Shown here: positions 1 through 8,447 of the stretch, one piece after another
Layout: every line of letters starts with the position of its first letter
How positions within the stretch are numbered: the stretch's first letter is position 1
Assembly: GCF_014648775.1 (NCBI RefSeq)
Contig: NZ_BMRT01000008.1
Location: forward strand, 1 to 64,000
DNA: 64,000 bases
Origin: Streptomyces abikoensis
Lineage (GTDB): Bacteria > Actinomycetota > Actinomycetes > Streptomycetales > Streptomycetaceae
Reading direction: 5' to 3'
Notes under the pieces: model-generated
Told to the model about the DNA's origin: nothing
Databases searched by the model: none
What the model saw: only the letters and a program-made list of their open reading frames with translations
Position numbers and translations under genes: made by a program

Positions 1-256
1 GATTCCTTTTCCGGCCCCCTGTTGGAGCGGGGTTTCGCTTTCGGCCTTTCGGCCTCCGGCGTTGACCACTACGTTAGCGGATTTCCCTTCCGGCTCCTAA
101 TCGAGCCACCGGAAGAATATTTCGGCACGCCGAAATAGACCCGATCCGGGAAAGTTTCTCGCTGTGGTGGTGGTCGCCGCTCGTCTCGGACGCGCCCAAA
201 GCGCTGCCCGTCTCAAGCGGCTTGCCTACGTTAGGCCCTCTCCGCGCGAGAGTCAA
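1..256 (-). promoter_or_regulatory. rRNA operon promoter and leader region (operon lies beyond the left edge)
   Basis: Read on the minus strand this stretch has a textbook promoter: -35 TTGACT (256-251), a 17-bp spacer and -10 TAACGT (233-228). A second TAACGTAG -10 lies at 76-71 with a weak TAGGAG -35 at 17 bp. Downstream, the GGCCGAAAGGCCGAAA-type sequence and the GGAATC at the edge match my memory of Streptomyces rrn leaders, which continue into TGATAGAGTC and then 16S rRNA. No gene fits in 1-252. An 18-bp perfect palindrome (119-136, ATTTCGGC arms) lies between the two promoters. That the downstream unit is rRNA is inferred, since it is outside the window. Confidence 0.7.
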
Positions 257-918
257 GCACCGGCCTGCCCCTGTCCGCGCTTGCTCCTGTCGCGCGGCAC
301 ATGGGCCCGGTACGGGCTGACCGTCGGGTCGCCGTCCGCCCAGAAGCGCCAGGGGTGGGTGGCCCCCGCACCGCCCACGCCCGTGCGGGGGCCGTTGCGC
401 ACCCGGTCGGTGGGGACGGGGGTGCCCCGAAGGACGGAGAGGGGCGCGTCCGGGCCGGCGCAGATGTCCGTGCCGTTGAGTGAACGGTCCACGTCGAGGG
501 CGGTCGCGAGGCGGGCCGGGCCCTGGGCCAGCTCGCGGTCGTGGCGGGCCTTCGGGCGACGGGAGCGGGCCAGGTCGGCGCCCTTGATCACTTCGCCGCC
601 GCGCAGCAGGACACCGCTGGCGGTGCCCTCGGGGCCGCAGACCAGGTTGAGGCTGAACCACATGCCGTAGATGAAGTAGACGTACGCGTGTCCGGGCGGA
701 CCGAACATCGATGCGTTCCGCTCCGTGCGGCCACGGAAGGCGTGCGAACCGGGGTCCTTCTCCCCCGCGTATGCCTCGACCTCGGTGATGCGCAGTTCGA
801 TCGGGCCTTCGGGGGTCGTCCGGACGAGGATGCGGCCCAGGAGCTCGGGTGCGACCTCCAGTACGGGACGGTCGAAGAATTCCCGGTCGAGTGGCATACG
901 GTCAGGCGCGGCAGTCAT
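253..918 (-). CDS. aag: 3-methyladenine DNA glycosylase (Aag/MPG family)
   Basis: This 221-residue protein is a base-excision repair glycosylase of the mammalian MPG/AAG fold, which removes alkylated purines from DNA in the cytoplasm. Family hallmarks are visible: ELLGRILVR, the ITEVEAYAGEKDPGSHAFRG active-site region with the catalytic Glu in EVEAY, RNASMFGPPGHAYVYFIYG, and VLLRGGEVI. Length is typical. I used the ATG at 918; a second Met seven codons on (MPLDREFF) is possible, and neither has a strong ribosome site. It is divergent from spo0M. Its TGA stop lies inside the -35 box of the downstream rRNA promoter, so transcription of aag would run into that promoter. Confidence 0.93.
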   Translation of the reverse strand: MTAAPDRMPLDREFFDRPVLEVAPELLGRILVRTTPEGPIELRITEVEAYAGEKDPGSHAFRGRTERNASMFGPPGHAYVYFIYGMWFSLNLVCGPEGTASGVLLRGGEVIKGADLARSRRPKARHDRELAQGPARLATALDVDRSLNGTDICAGPDAPLSVLRGTPVPTDRVRNGPRTGVGGAGATHPWRFWADGDPTVSPYRAHVPRDRSKRGQGQAGA

Positions 919-973
919 GCCGGTCGAGCGTAGTGGAAGGGCCCGGCGGCCGGGTCCGGGGAGGATGAGCGCG

Positions 974-1756
974 ATGGTGTTCAAGAAGCTGATGGCGAGC
1001 CTGGGCGCGGGCGGGGCCTCGGTGGAGACGGTGCTGTTCGAGGAGAACGTCGTGCCCGGCGGTGTGGTGCAGGGCGAGGTGCGCATCCAGGGCGGTTCGG
1101 TGCCGCAGCGGATCGAGGGGCTGTCCGTGGGGCTCCAGGCGCGGGTCGAGGTCGAGGGGAACGACGGCGAGTACAAGCAGGACGTGGAGTTCACCCGGGT
1201 ACGGCTGGGCGGGGCCTTCGAGGTGCAGGCGGGGGCGGCGCACGTGGTGCCGTTCGGGCTGGAGATCCCCTGGGAGACGCCGATCACCATGTTCCTGGGC
1301 CGGCACCTCACCGGAATGAACGTGGGGGTGACCACTCACCTCGCCATCGCCCGCGCCGTGGACTCGAGCGACCTCGATCCGGTAAACGTCCACCCGCTCC
1401 CGGCCCAGCAGGCGATCCTCGACGCCTTCGGCCGACTCGGCTTCTCCTTCAAGTCCGCCGATCTCGAGCGCGGCCGCATCAGTGGCACGCGGCAGCGGCT
1501 GCCCTTCTACCAGGAGATCGAGTTCCACGCGCCCGCCGAGTACCGGGGGCTGAACGAGGTGGAGCTGTCGTTCGTCGCGGACGACCGCGAGATGGACGTC
1601 GTGCTGGAGATGGACAAGAAGCCGGGGCTGTTCAGCTCGGGCAGCGACACCTACCGCTCGTTCACGGTCGACCTGCAGGCGTACGAGCGGACCGACTGGG
1701 CGGCCTACCTCCACCAGTGGCTCGCCGAGGTGGGCGGCAAGCGGAACTGGCTCTGA
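974..1756 (+). CDS. SpoOM-family sporulation-control protein
   Basis: This 260-residue protein matches the Spo0M/arrestin-like family: SVETVLFEENVVPGG near the N-terminus, then two beta-sandwich halves with VEVEGND and EIEFHAPAEYRGLNEVELSF. In Bacillus Spo0M affects sporulation control; the molecular role is unresolved and the protein is cytosolic with no signal peptide. The start is the ATG at 974 because GGGGAGG (958-964) sits nine bases upstream; the in-frame ATG at 965 abuts that ribosome site. The gene is divergent from aag and is followed by a stem-loop at 1774-1810. Confidence 0.88.
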   Translation: MVFKKLMASLGAGGASVETVLFEENVVPGGVVQGEVRIQGGSVPQRIEGLSVGLQARVEVEGNDGEYKQDVEFTRVRLGGAFEVQAGAAHVVPFGLEIPWETPITMFLGRHLTGMNVGVTTHLAIARAVDSSDLDPVNVHPLPAQQAILDAFGRLGFSFKSADLERGRISGTRQRLPFYQEIEFHAPAEYRGLNEVELSFVADDREMDVVLEMDKKPGLFSSGSDTYRSFTVDLQAYERTDWAAYLHQWLAEVGGKRNWL

Positions 1757-1773
1757 GCCGGGGCCTGCCGGGA

Positions 1774-1810
1774 GCCTGCCGGGGTCGGCCCGGCAAGGCC
1801 CCCGGCAGGC
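1774..1810. terminator. Stem-loop terminator between spo0M and the barstar gene
   Basis: An 11-bp perfect stem (1774-1784 with 1800-1810) lies between two convergent genes, so it could end both transcripts. There is no T-run, which is usual in Streptomyces. Confidence 0.6.
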
Positions 1811-1819
1811 GGTCGTCGG

Positions 1820-2248
1820 TCAGCCCAGCAGGACGACCAGCGGCGAGTCCGTACCCGCCCAGTGGCCGACGGCGTCGTCGAGCACCGTCTCCGCGGTCCG
1901 GGCGTCGCCCGGTGCCGCCTTGCGGAAGGTCTCCCAGTCCTCGGCGAGCAGCAGATAGCCGCGGAACTTGCCGGAGCCCCACCACGACAGGTCCGTGAGG
2001 CAGTCGGCGAGGGCGTCCCAGTTGCGGCCGAAGTACTCGGGGAACTCCAGGTCCGTCGCGCAGCGGTCGAGGAAGGCGGCCTTGTCGTGGACCCCGGAGA
2101 GCTGGAGTCTGGCGCCCCGCCAGTCGGCCTCGGCGGCGCGGGCCATGACGTCCGTCGGGGCTTCGGTGGAGGGCAGGTGGTAGATGCCCGGGGGGATCGT
2201 TCCGTTGAGGATGCCGGGGAGCCCTGGGGCGGGCAGCGGACGGGTCAT
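1820..2248 (-). CDS. Barstar-family RNase inhibitor
   Basis: This 142-residue cytosolic protein carries a barstar domain in its C-terminal two thirds: DKAAFLDRCATDLEFPEYFGRNWDALADCLTDL is the inhibitor helix with the FGRNWDAL signature, followed by GYLLLAED and VVLLG strands. Barstar plugs the active site of guanyl-specific barnase-type RNases. About 45 extra residues precede the domain. The ATG overlaps the stop of the upstream RNase gene by four bases (ATGA), indicating translational coupling. The context, an RNase with a barstar-like partner, supports an immunity role for the producer. Confidence 0.9.
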   Translation of the reverse strand: MTRPLPAPGLPGILNGTIPPGIYHLPSTEAPTDVMARAAEADWRGARLQLSGVHDKAAFLDRCATDLEFPEYFGRNWDALADCLTDLSWWGSGKFRGYLLLAEDWETFRKAAPGDARTAETVLDDAVGHWAGTDSPLVVLLG

Positions 2249-2670
2249 GGGTGCACCACCGCTTCGAAGGTCTGGTAGTGGTCGCCGGTGTAGTAGCGCT
2301 CGGAGTGCTCGCCGGTGATGACGCGTCTGGCGCCGCGGTTGCGGGCGCCGGGGGTGGGGACGGTGTACTCGTGGTAGTAGCCGCGGGTCTGCTTGGGCAG
2401 CCGGTTCTCGTAGTTGCCGAAGACGGTGCCGTCCTTGTCGTACGGGAAGGGGCCGCCCTTGGCGATGAGTTCGAGGGTACGGCGTGCCTCGGGCGGCAGC
2501 TGGTCCTCGGTGACGGTCTTCATGCCCTTCGCCCAGGCGGGCACGGAGCCCGGTGGTGGCGTCGTGGCGGCCGGGGTCCGGGGCTTCGCCGCCTTCTGGC
2601 TCCCCGACGAGGAGCAGGCGGGGAGCAACAGCAGTGGCAGGGCTGCCAGCAGGAGGGTCAGGGCGCGCAT
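2245..2670 (-). CDS. Guanyl-specific ribonuclease (RNase Sa/barnase type), predicted exported lipoprotein
   Basis: From the ATG at 2670 this is 141 residues: a hydrophobic signal ending LLPACSSS (lipobox), a Pro/Ala-rich linker, then an RNase Sa-like domain. PFPYDKDGTVFGNYENRLP, YYHEYTVPTPG, ARNRGARR and YYTGDHYQTF line up with RNase Sa, keeping the catalytic Glu (HEYT), the two catalytic Arg and the catalytic His. The Cys pair that forms the disulfide in RNase Sa is missing. A GTG at 2715 would add 15 residues, but its GGAG is too close, so I preferred the ATG; this choice is uncertain. It is coupled to the barstar gene downstream. Confidence 0.9.
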   Translation of the reverse strand: MRALTLLLAALPLLLLPACSSSGSQKAAKPRTPAATTPPPGSVPAWAKGMKTVTEDQLPPEARRTLELIAKGGPFPYDKDGTVFGNYENRLPKQTRGYYHEYTVPTPGARNRGARRVITGEHSERYYTGDHYQTFEAVVHP

Positions 2671-2797
2671 GAGGCGGCTCTGCCGTCGTCCGATGTGTCG
2701 AAGTACATGAAGCACACTCCATATGGTCGCAGTGCCGGTGGTCCGGGCGTCGCTAGGCTGGCGCTTTCAGCTGTCCGCGCGTACTGGAGGTGTCCTG

Positions 2798-3337
2798 GTG
2801 TCCGAGCAGAAGCGTCGGCCGCTCCCCCACGATTTTCATCCGCCGGTGCCCTCGTTCCCCGTGGTGAGCGATGACGTGACGTCCGGGGCGAGGCTGAAGG
2901 AGGATCAGGTCCTCGCCGGTGGCAATGTGTCGCCGCACCTGCGCTGGGAGGGCGCCCCCGAGGGGACGAAGAGCTTCGCGGTGACGTGCTACGACCCGGA
3001 CGCGCCGACCGGCAGCGGTTTCTGGCACTGGGTCGTCTTCGACATCCCGGCCGACGTCACCGAGCTGCCGGCGGGTGCGGGCAGCGGGGGGATGAAGGGA
3101 CTGCCGGAGGGCGCCGTGCACGTGCGCAACGACTACGGCACCCGTGACTTCGGCGGCGCCGCGCCGCCGGCCGGGGACGGTCCGCACCGGTACGTCTTCA
3201 CGGTGTACGCGGTGGACCGGGAGAAGCTGGGCCCGGACGAGGACGCCTCGCCGGCCGTGGTCGGCTTCCACCTGCGCTTCCACGCGCTGGGGCGGGCGCA
3301 GCTGATCGGTGAGTACGAGGTTCCGGCGGCCGGCTGA
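2798..3337 (+). CDS. YbhB/YbcL-type PEBP (Raf kinase inhibitor-like) protein
   Basis: This 179-residue cytosolic protein belongs to the phosphatidylethanolamine-binding-protein family. It shows the anion-pocket motif CYDPDAPTGSGFWHWVVFDIP, the GGNVSPHLRWEG strand and GPHRYVFTVYAVD near the C-terminus. Bacterial members have no firmly known substrate. The GTG at 2798 is chosen because GGAGG (2786-2790) lies seven bases upstream. It is divergent from the RNase gene, and the roughly 127 bases between them must hold both promoters. Confidence 0.9.
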   Translation: MSEQKRRPLPHDFHPPVPSFPVVSDDVTSGARLKEDQVLAGGNVSPHLRWEGAPEGTKSFAVTCYDPDAPTGSGFWHWVVFDIPADVTELPAGAGSGGMKGLPEGAVHVRNDYGTRDFGGAAPPAGDGPHRYVFTVYAVDREKLGPDEDASPAVVGFHLRFHALGRAQLIGEYEVPAAG

Positions 3338-3645
3338 CGTTCCCGCGCCCCGTCGCACGGGGGCGGCGACCGGAAATTCCGTTGCGCCTGGCGGGCGGGG
3401 ATCGCAGAGTGGTGGTGCCTGACTGACGGCTTCGCATGCGGCCGTCGGGCAGCGGGTACCGCAGTCGCGGGGGCGGTGGGGCGCTGGTGCGCCGGCCGCC
3501 TGCCGGAGTCCGGCTCGTCAGCCGGGTGGCCGCGCCTGCTGCTGGAACGCTCCGGGCCCGGTGTTTTTCACGGGGGAAGGGCCCGGAGCGTTCTCTTTCA
3601 CCCGAGCTCTTTTGCCCGAGCTCTTTCACCCGAGCTGCGTCTGCT
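3338..3645. other. Gene-free spacer with a strong stem-loop and a 14-bp tandem repeat
   Basis: No coding region is convincing here. A 14-bp perfect stem with a 19-base loop (3546-3559 with 3579-3592) probably ends the permease transcript from the minus strand and perhaps the PEBP transcript. A tandem repeat with a 14-base period and unit CCCGAGCTCTTT(T/C) starts at 3601, 3615 and 3629, the last copy partial. The rest, 3338-3545, shows nothing I recognise. Confidence 0.6.
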
Positions 3646-4419
3646 TTACCTGAGCAGCATCTGCACGATCGCGACGACGCCCACGACGACGATGACGCCC
3701 CGCAGGACCGTGGGCGAGAGCCTGCGGCCGACCTTCGCGCCTATCAGGCCGCCGATGGTGGAGCCCGCGGCGATCAGGAGGACGGCCGTCCAGTCGACGT
3801 CGGCGACGAAGACGAAGAAGAGCGCGGCGACGCCGTTGACGACGACACCGATGGTGTTCTTGAGGGCGTTGACGCGCTGGAGGTCGTCGTGGAGGAGCAG
3901 GCCCATGAGGGAGAGGTACATGACGCCCTGGGCCGCGCCGAAGTAGCCGCCGTAGGCGCTGGCCAGGAGAAGTCCGGCCAGGAGGGCGGGGCCGCCGTCG
4001 GTGGGGGCCTCGGTGCCGTTGCGCTCGCGGCGGCGGGCGAGGGCCCGGGCGAGCCGGGGCTGGAGGACGACGAGCACCAGGGCGAGGGCGATGAGCGCGG
4101 GGACGATCGCGTCGAAGGCCTTCGACGGGAGGGCGAGCAGCAGCACGGCTCCGGTGAGGCCGCCGATCAGTGCGGTGATGCCGAAGCGGATGACGCGGGC
4201 GCGCTGGCCGCGGAGCTCGCGGCGGTAGCCGACGGCGCCGCTGATGTTGCCGGTGACGAGGCCGATGGTGTTCGAGACGTTGGCGGTGACGGGTGGCAGG
4301 CCGGTGGCGAGGAGCACCGGAAAGGTGAAGAGGGTGCCGCTGCCGACGATCGCGTTGATGGTGCCCGCGCCGACGCCGGCGGCGAGGACCGCGAGTGCTT
4401 CCCAGATGGACAAGGCCAT
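3646..4419 (-). CDS. TauE/SafE (TSUP) family membrane permease
   Basis: This 257-residue protein has about eight membrane segments in two four-helix halves, the usual TSUP arrangement. The typical glycine-rich opening helix GAGTINAIVGSGTLFTFPVL is followed by the PPVTANVSNTIGLVTG repeat motif, and the second half repeats the pattern with GGYFGAAQGVMYLSL. The family exports or imports sulfur-containing organic anions; substrate here is unknown. The ATG at 4419 abuts AAGGAG, so a TTG two codons later may be the true start. It stands alone, convergent with the PEBP gene. Confidence 0.9.
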   Translation of the reverse strand: MALSIWEALAVLAAGVGAGTINAIVGSGTLFTFPVLLATGLPPVTANVSNTIGLVTGNISGAVGYRRELRGQRARVIRFGITALIGGLTGAVLLLALPSKAFDAIVPALIALALVLVVLQPRLARALARRRERNGTEAPTDGGPALLAGLLLASAYGGYFGAAQGVMYLSLMGLLLHDDLQRVNALKNTIGVVVNGVAALFFVFVADVDWTAVLLIAAGSTIGGLIGAKVGRRLSPTVLRGVIVVVGVVAIVQMLLR

Positions 4420-4527
4420 CTCCTTCGCTTCAGTGTGTCGCCTCCCCGCCCTGAGGGGGTCGGGGGGCCGCACTGATCATGCATGAACGGATCATGCATG
4501 GGGAGGGAGAGTCCTGATGTTGATCGT

Positions 4528-5475
4528 TCAGTCGATCGGGGGCTGCTCGCGGCGCGGGCTCTCCTTGGTGACCTTGGGGGCGCCGCCGCCTCCGCCGCCC
4601 GGGGCGCCGAAGCTGCCGACGGCGCCGCTGAGGCCCTTGAGCGCGTCGCCGATCTCGCTGGGGACGATCCAGAGCTTGTTGGCGTCGCCCTCGGCGATCT
4701 TCGGGAGCATCTGGAGGTACTGGTAGGCGAGCAGCTTCTCGTCGGCGTCACCGGCGTGGATGGATTCGAAGACCGTGCGGATCGCCTGGGCCTCGCCCTC
4801 GGCGCGGAGGGCGGCGGCCCGGGCCTCGCCCTCGGCGCGGAGGATCGCGGACTGCTTCTCGCCCTCCGCCGTGAGGATCTGCGACTGCCGGATGCCCTCG
4901 GCGGTGAGGATCGCGGCGCGCTTGTCCCGGTCGGCGCGCATCTGCTTCTCCATCGAGTCCTGGATGGAGGTGGGGGGCTCGATGGCCTTGAGCTCGACGC
5001 GGTTGACGCGGATGCCCCACTTGCCGGTGGCCTCGTCGAGGACGCCGCGCAGGGCCGCGTTGATCTCCTCGCGGGAGGTGAGCGTCCGCTCCAGGTCCAT
5101 GCCGCCGATGATGTTGCGCAGGGTGGTGACGGTGAGCTGTTCGATCGCCTGGATGAAGCTGGAGACCTCGTAGGTCGCGGCGCGGGCGTCGGTCACCTGG
5201 TAGTAGATGACTGTGTCGATGTTGACGACGAGGTTGTCCTGGGTGATCACCGGCTGCGGCGGGAACGGGACGACCTGTTCGCGGAGGTCGATGCGGTTGC
5301 GGATGGAGTCGATGAACGGGACGACGATGTTCAGGCCCGCGTTGAGGGTCCGGGTGTAGCGGCCGAAGCGCTCCACGATGGCGGCGCTGGCCTGCGGGAT
5401 GACCTGCACCGTCTTCATGAGGGCGATGAAGACGAGCACCACCAGGATGATCAGGACGATGATGATCGGTTCCAT
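4528..5475 (-). CDS. SPFH/stomatin-like (band 7) membrane-anchored protein
   Basis: This 315-residue protein has one N-terminal membrane anchor (residues about 3-20), an SPFH domain (about 25-185; VERFGRYTRTLNAGLNIVVPF, DSIRNRIDLREQ) and a long coiled coil of repeated AEGE/RAEGEA units (about 200-245), then a Gly-rich tail. Stomatin-like proteins form oligomeric membrane scaffolds, often working with an NfeD partner, which lies immediately upstream here. The ATG at 5475 has GGGGAGC at a good distance. Function in detail is unknown. Confidence 0.92.
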   Translation of the reverse strand: MEPIIIVLIILVVLVFIALMKTVQVIPQASAAIVERFGRYTRTLNAGLNIVVPFIDSIRNRIDLREQVVPFPPQPVITQDNLVVNIDTVIYYQVTDARAATYEVSSFIQAIEQLTVTTLRNIIGGMDLERTLTSREEINAALRGVLDEATGKWGIRVNRVELKAIEPPTSIQDSMEKQMRADRDKRAAILTAEGIRQSQILTAEGEKQSAILRAEGEARAAALRAEGEAQAIRTVFESIHAGDADEKLLAYQYLQMLPKIAEGDANKLWIVPSEIGDALKGLSGAVGSFGAPGGGGGGAPKVTKESPRREQPPID

Positions 5476-5624
5476 CGTGGCTCAGCTCCCCGTGCCGCTG
5501 TCGTAGGTCTCGTGGGTCGTGACCAGTGCGTGGCCGCAATGGTCTTGATCAGTCTTCCAGAACCGGGTGCCCGCGTGCAGGCGTTGGGCCCAGCTCGTCG
5601 GATGCGGCCGGTTCCGGCCTACGG

Positions 5625-6050
5625 TCAGATGACGACGGCCGTGGCGCCGTCGATCTCGACGACGTCGACCTGCTGGCCCACCTCGTAGGAGCGGTCGGCG
5701 TGGAGGGAGCGGGCGGACCAGATCTCGCCCGCGAGCTTGATGCGGCCGCCGGCGCCGTCGACCCGTTCGAGGACGACGGCCTGCCGGCCCCTGAGCGCGT
5801 CGATGCCCATCGCCGTCTCGCCGCGGCGGGCGCGCTGGCGGTTGGCGATCGGGCGGACGACGGCGATGAGAGCGACGGAGACTACGGCGAAGACCACGAA
5901 TTGGGCCACCACGCCGGCATGGAATCCGGCCGCGGTGACCGCGGCCGCGACGGCCCCGACCGCGAGCATGCCGAACTCCGGCATGGCGGTCACGACCAGC
6001 GGAATTCCCAGTCCGACGGCGGCCACGAGCCACCACACCCATGTGTCCAC
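5625..6050 (-). CDS. NfeD-like membrane protein
   Basis: This 141-residue protein has about three N-terminal membrane helices (residues 5-75) and a C-terminal OB-fold NfeD domain (GIDALRGRQAVVLERVDGAGGRIKLAGEIWSARS). Short NfeD proteins partner with SPFH/stomatin proteins, and the SPFH gene lies about 150 bases downstream on the same strand, so the two likely act as a membrane-domain complex. The start is GTG at 6050; no ribosome site is visible, so it may be leaderless or start elsewhere by a few codons. Confidence 0.88.
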   Translation of the reverse strand: MDTWVWWLVAAVGLGIPLVVTAMPEFGMLAVGAVAAAVTAAGFHAGVVAQFVVFAVVSVALIAVVRPIANRQRARRGETAMGIDALRGRQAVVLERVDGAGGRIKLAGEIWSARSLHADRSYEVGQQVDVVEIDGATAVVI

Positions 6051-6112
6051 ATGGTCATGGTAGGGGGGTGGCCGCCCGGCGGACAGGGCGTGCGGAGGGA
6101 GCTCGGGCTCCC

Positions 6113-6904
<792 letters not shown>

Positions 6905-7014
6905 GAGCGCGTTGTCTCCCATTGCAGTCGCTTCGTCGCTTGCGCCTGTCGGCGCAGTCCCCTGGGAAAAACCTACGCCACCGGTTACCGATGGCAGTCC
7001 CTAGGCTGGGGGCC

Positions 7015-7821
7015 ATGCTCGATGAGAATCGCTCAGGACGGCTCACGGCGTGGGGAAATGCCCTCCTTGCCGGATTTGCCGCCCCGGATGACGCCGCACA
7101 CCACATCACCGGAAGTGACGCGGTCCACCGTGTCGTCGGTTTGCCCGGGGAGTCCGGGCCGGTGGGACTCACCCTCGCGCTGGGCCGGCTGAGGGCGCTG
7201 GGGGCGACGGGACTGCGGCTGGCGCTGCCGGTGCCGGGGCATCCGCTGGGGCTCAGCGGCCCGCCGGAGTTCAACGCCCGCGCCATGGAGGCCGAGGAGG
7301 CGGTCGTCGTCCCGGGGACGGCGCTGGGGCTGGTGCCGGAGGTGTACGAGGCGGGGCCCGAGGGCGATGTCCACGTCGAGGTGGTGTGGCACTGCCTGGC
7401 CGTGCGGGACGCGCCGCCCGCCGACGTGCCGTCGCTGTCGGAGGCCGAGCGGGAGCTGGCCGAGGCGCTGCGCGAGGCGACCGAGGTGCTGACCCGGCTG
7501 GACGTGGCCGGCTCGGGCCCGGTGGCCCGGGCGGCGCTGGAGGCGTACCGGGCGCGGGCGGAGCGGAGCCGGGAGGTGCTGGCGCCGGGGTATCCGCCGC
7601 GGGCGGCGCGGGTGCTGGAGCTGGCGCAGCGGGTCGGGGCGCTGATCGGGATCGCCTACGAGCCGGGGGACGTCCAGGGGCGTGAGCACGGGGGCGCGGT
7701 GAGCGCGTCGGAGATCGCGGCGCGGGCGGCGGCGCTGCGGCCGGTGGAGCGTACGGCCCGGCGGGCGCGGGTGGCCGCGTACAACGCGATGGTGGAGGAG
7801 CGGGATCGCGGGCGGCACTGA
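7015..7821 (+). CDS. Conserved actinobacterial protein of unknown function
   Basis: I do not recognise this 268-residue protein. It is soluble, rich in Ala/Arg/Glu, with a beta-rich first half (VGLTLALGRLRALGATGLRLALPV) and a helical C-terminal half (EAERELAEALREATEVLTRLD onward). It has no signal peptide or metal motif. The ATG at 7015 follows a TAGGCT -10 box (7002-7007) by seven bases, so the mRNA is probably leaderless. It is transcribed away from the ABC ATPase gene and towards the chaplins, from which a strong stem-loop separates it. Confidence 0.8.
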   Translation: MLDENRSGRLTAWGNALLAGFAAPDDAAHHITGSDAVHRVVGLPGESGPVGLTLALGRLRALGATGLRLALPVPGHPLGLSGPPEFNARAMEAEEAVVVPGTALGLVPEVYEAGPEGDVHVEVVWHCLAVRDAPPADVPSLSEAERELAEALREATEVLTRLDVAGSGPVARAALEAYRARAERSREVLAPGYPPRAARVLELAQRVGALIGIAYEPGDVQGREHGGAVSASEIAARAAALRPVERTARRARVAAYNAMVEERDRGRH

Positions 7822-7845
7822 TCCGCGCCCGCGCCGGCCGGGCGA

Positions 7846-7887
7846 CGGCGAGGCCCCGCGGGCCGAGGGGTCCGCGGGGCCTCGCCG
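7846..7887. terminator. Bidirectional stem-loop terminator
   Basis: A 16-bp perfect stem (7846-7861 with 7872-7887) with a 10-base loop lies between the convergent hypothetical gene and chaplin gene. Confidence 0.8.
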
Positions 7888-7898
7888 GGTGCCGTGGG

Positions 7899-8246
7899 TC
7901 AGTCGCGGTCGTGGTGGCCGCCGTGGTGGTGGCTGCTGTTGTGCTCGCTGAAGTGGTGCTCTTCGGTCATGTGGTGGTCTTCGCCGACGGGGCCGTTGAT
8001 GCAGGTGTTGCCGAACGTCGGGTTCAGGAGGCCGACGATGTCGATGGTGTTGCCGCAGAGGTTGATCGGGATCTGGATCGGAACCTGGATGACGTTGCCG
8101 GAGACGACACCCGGCGAGCCCTTGGCGACACCGGAGGCCAGCGCTCCGTCGAACCCGTCGTCGGTGGCGGCGGCGGGGACGACGGAGGCGCCGAGGGCGA
8201 CGCCGGCCGCAGCCAGTGCGAGGGCGGCCTTCTTGGCACTGTTCAT
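7899..8246 (-). CDS. Short chaplin with a histidine-rich C-terminal tail
   Basis: This 115-residue secreted protein has a signal peptide (MNSAKKAALALAAAG to PAAA), one chaplin domain (VAKGSPGVVSGNVIQVPIQI, then NLCGNTIDIVGLLNPTFGNT with the two Cys) and an unusual tail of about 28 residues holding ten His. Chaplins self-assemble into amyloid films on aerial hyphae and spores. Ordinary short chaplins end at the domain, so the tail is an addition that could bind metal. The ATG at 8246 has GGAAGAG upstream. The start codon falls in one arm of a 12-bp inverted repeat, described separately. Confidence 0.92.
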   Translation of the reverse strand: MNSAKKAALALAAAGVALGASVVPAAATDDGFDGALASGVAKGSPGVVSGNVIQVPIQIPINLCGNTIDIVGLLNPTFGNTCINGPVGEDHHMTEEHHFSEHNSSHHHGGHHDRD

Positions 8247-8310
8247 AGGTGCTCTTCCTTCTGATGACTGACCTGATCGACCCCTGCCACGGGGCCCTGC
8301 ACCTATGAAC
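8241..8310 (-). promoter_or_regulatory. Long-range inverted repeat enclosing the chaplin start codon
   Basis: The 12-base sequence GTTCATAGGTGC (8241-8252 on the plus strand) has an exact inverted copy at 8299-8310. In the chaplin mRNA the upstream copy can pair with GCACCUAUGAAC, which contains the AUG, while the ribosome site GGAAGAG lies in the loop. This would hide the start codon if the transcript begins upstream of 8310. The start of transcription is not known from the sequence. Confidence 0.5.
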
Positions 8311-8447
8311 GCCAATGCACCGCCGACGGCACGGCCATCGACGGTGTTTGCCCTCTTTCGGACGATTGACCACCACCCGGATGTCGGCTCCGCCGGATGC
8401 GGAGCCGACCTGCCTACGAGGTGGCGAGGGCTAAAGCGACGAGCTGA

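Noticed and set aside
4790..4930. CRISPR-like repeats in the SPFH gene region
   Set aside because: These are repeated codons for the AEGE coiled coil in a coding sequence, without spacers.
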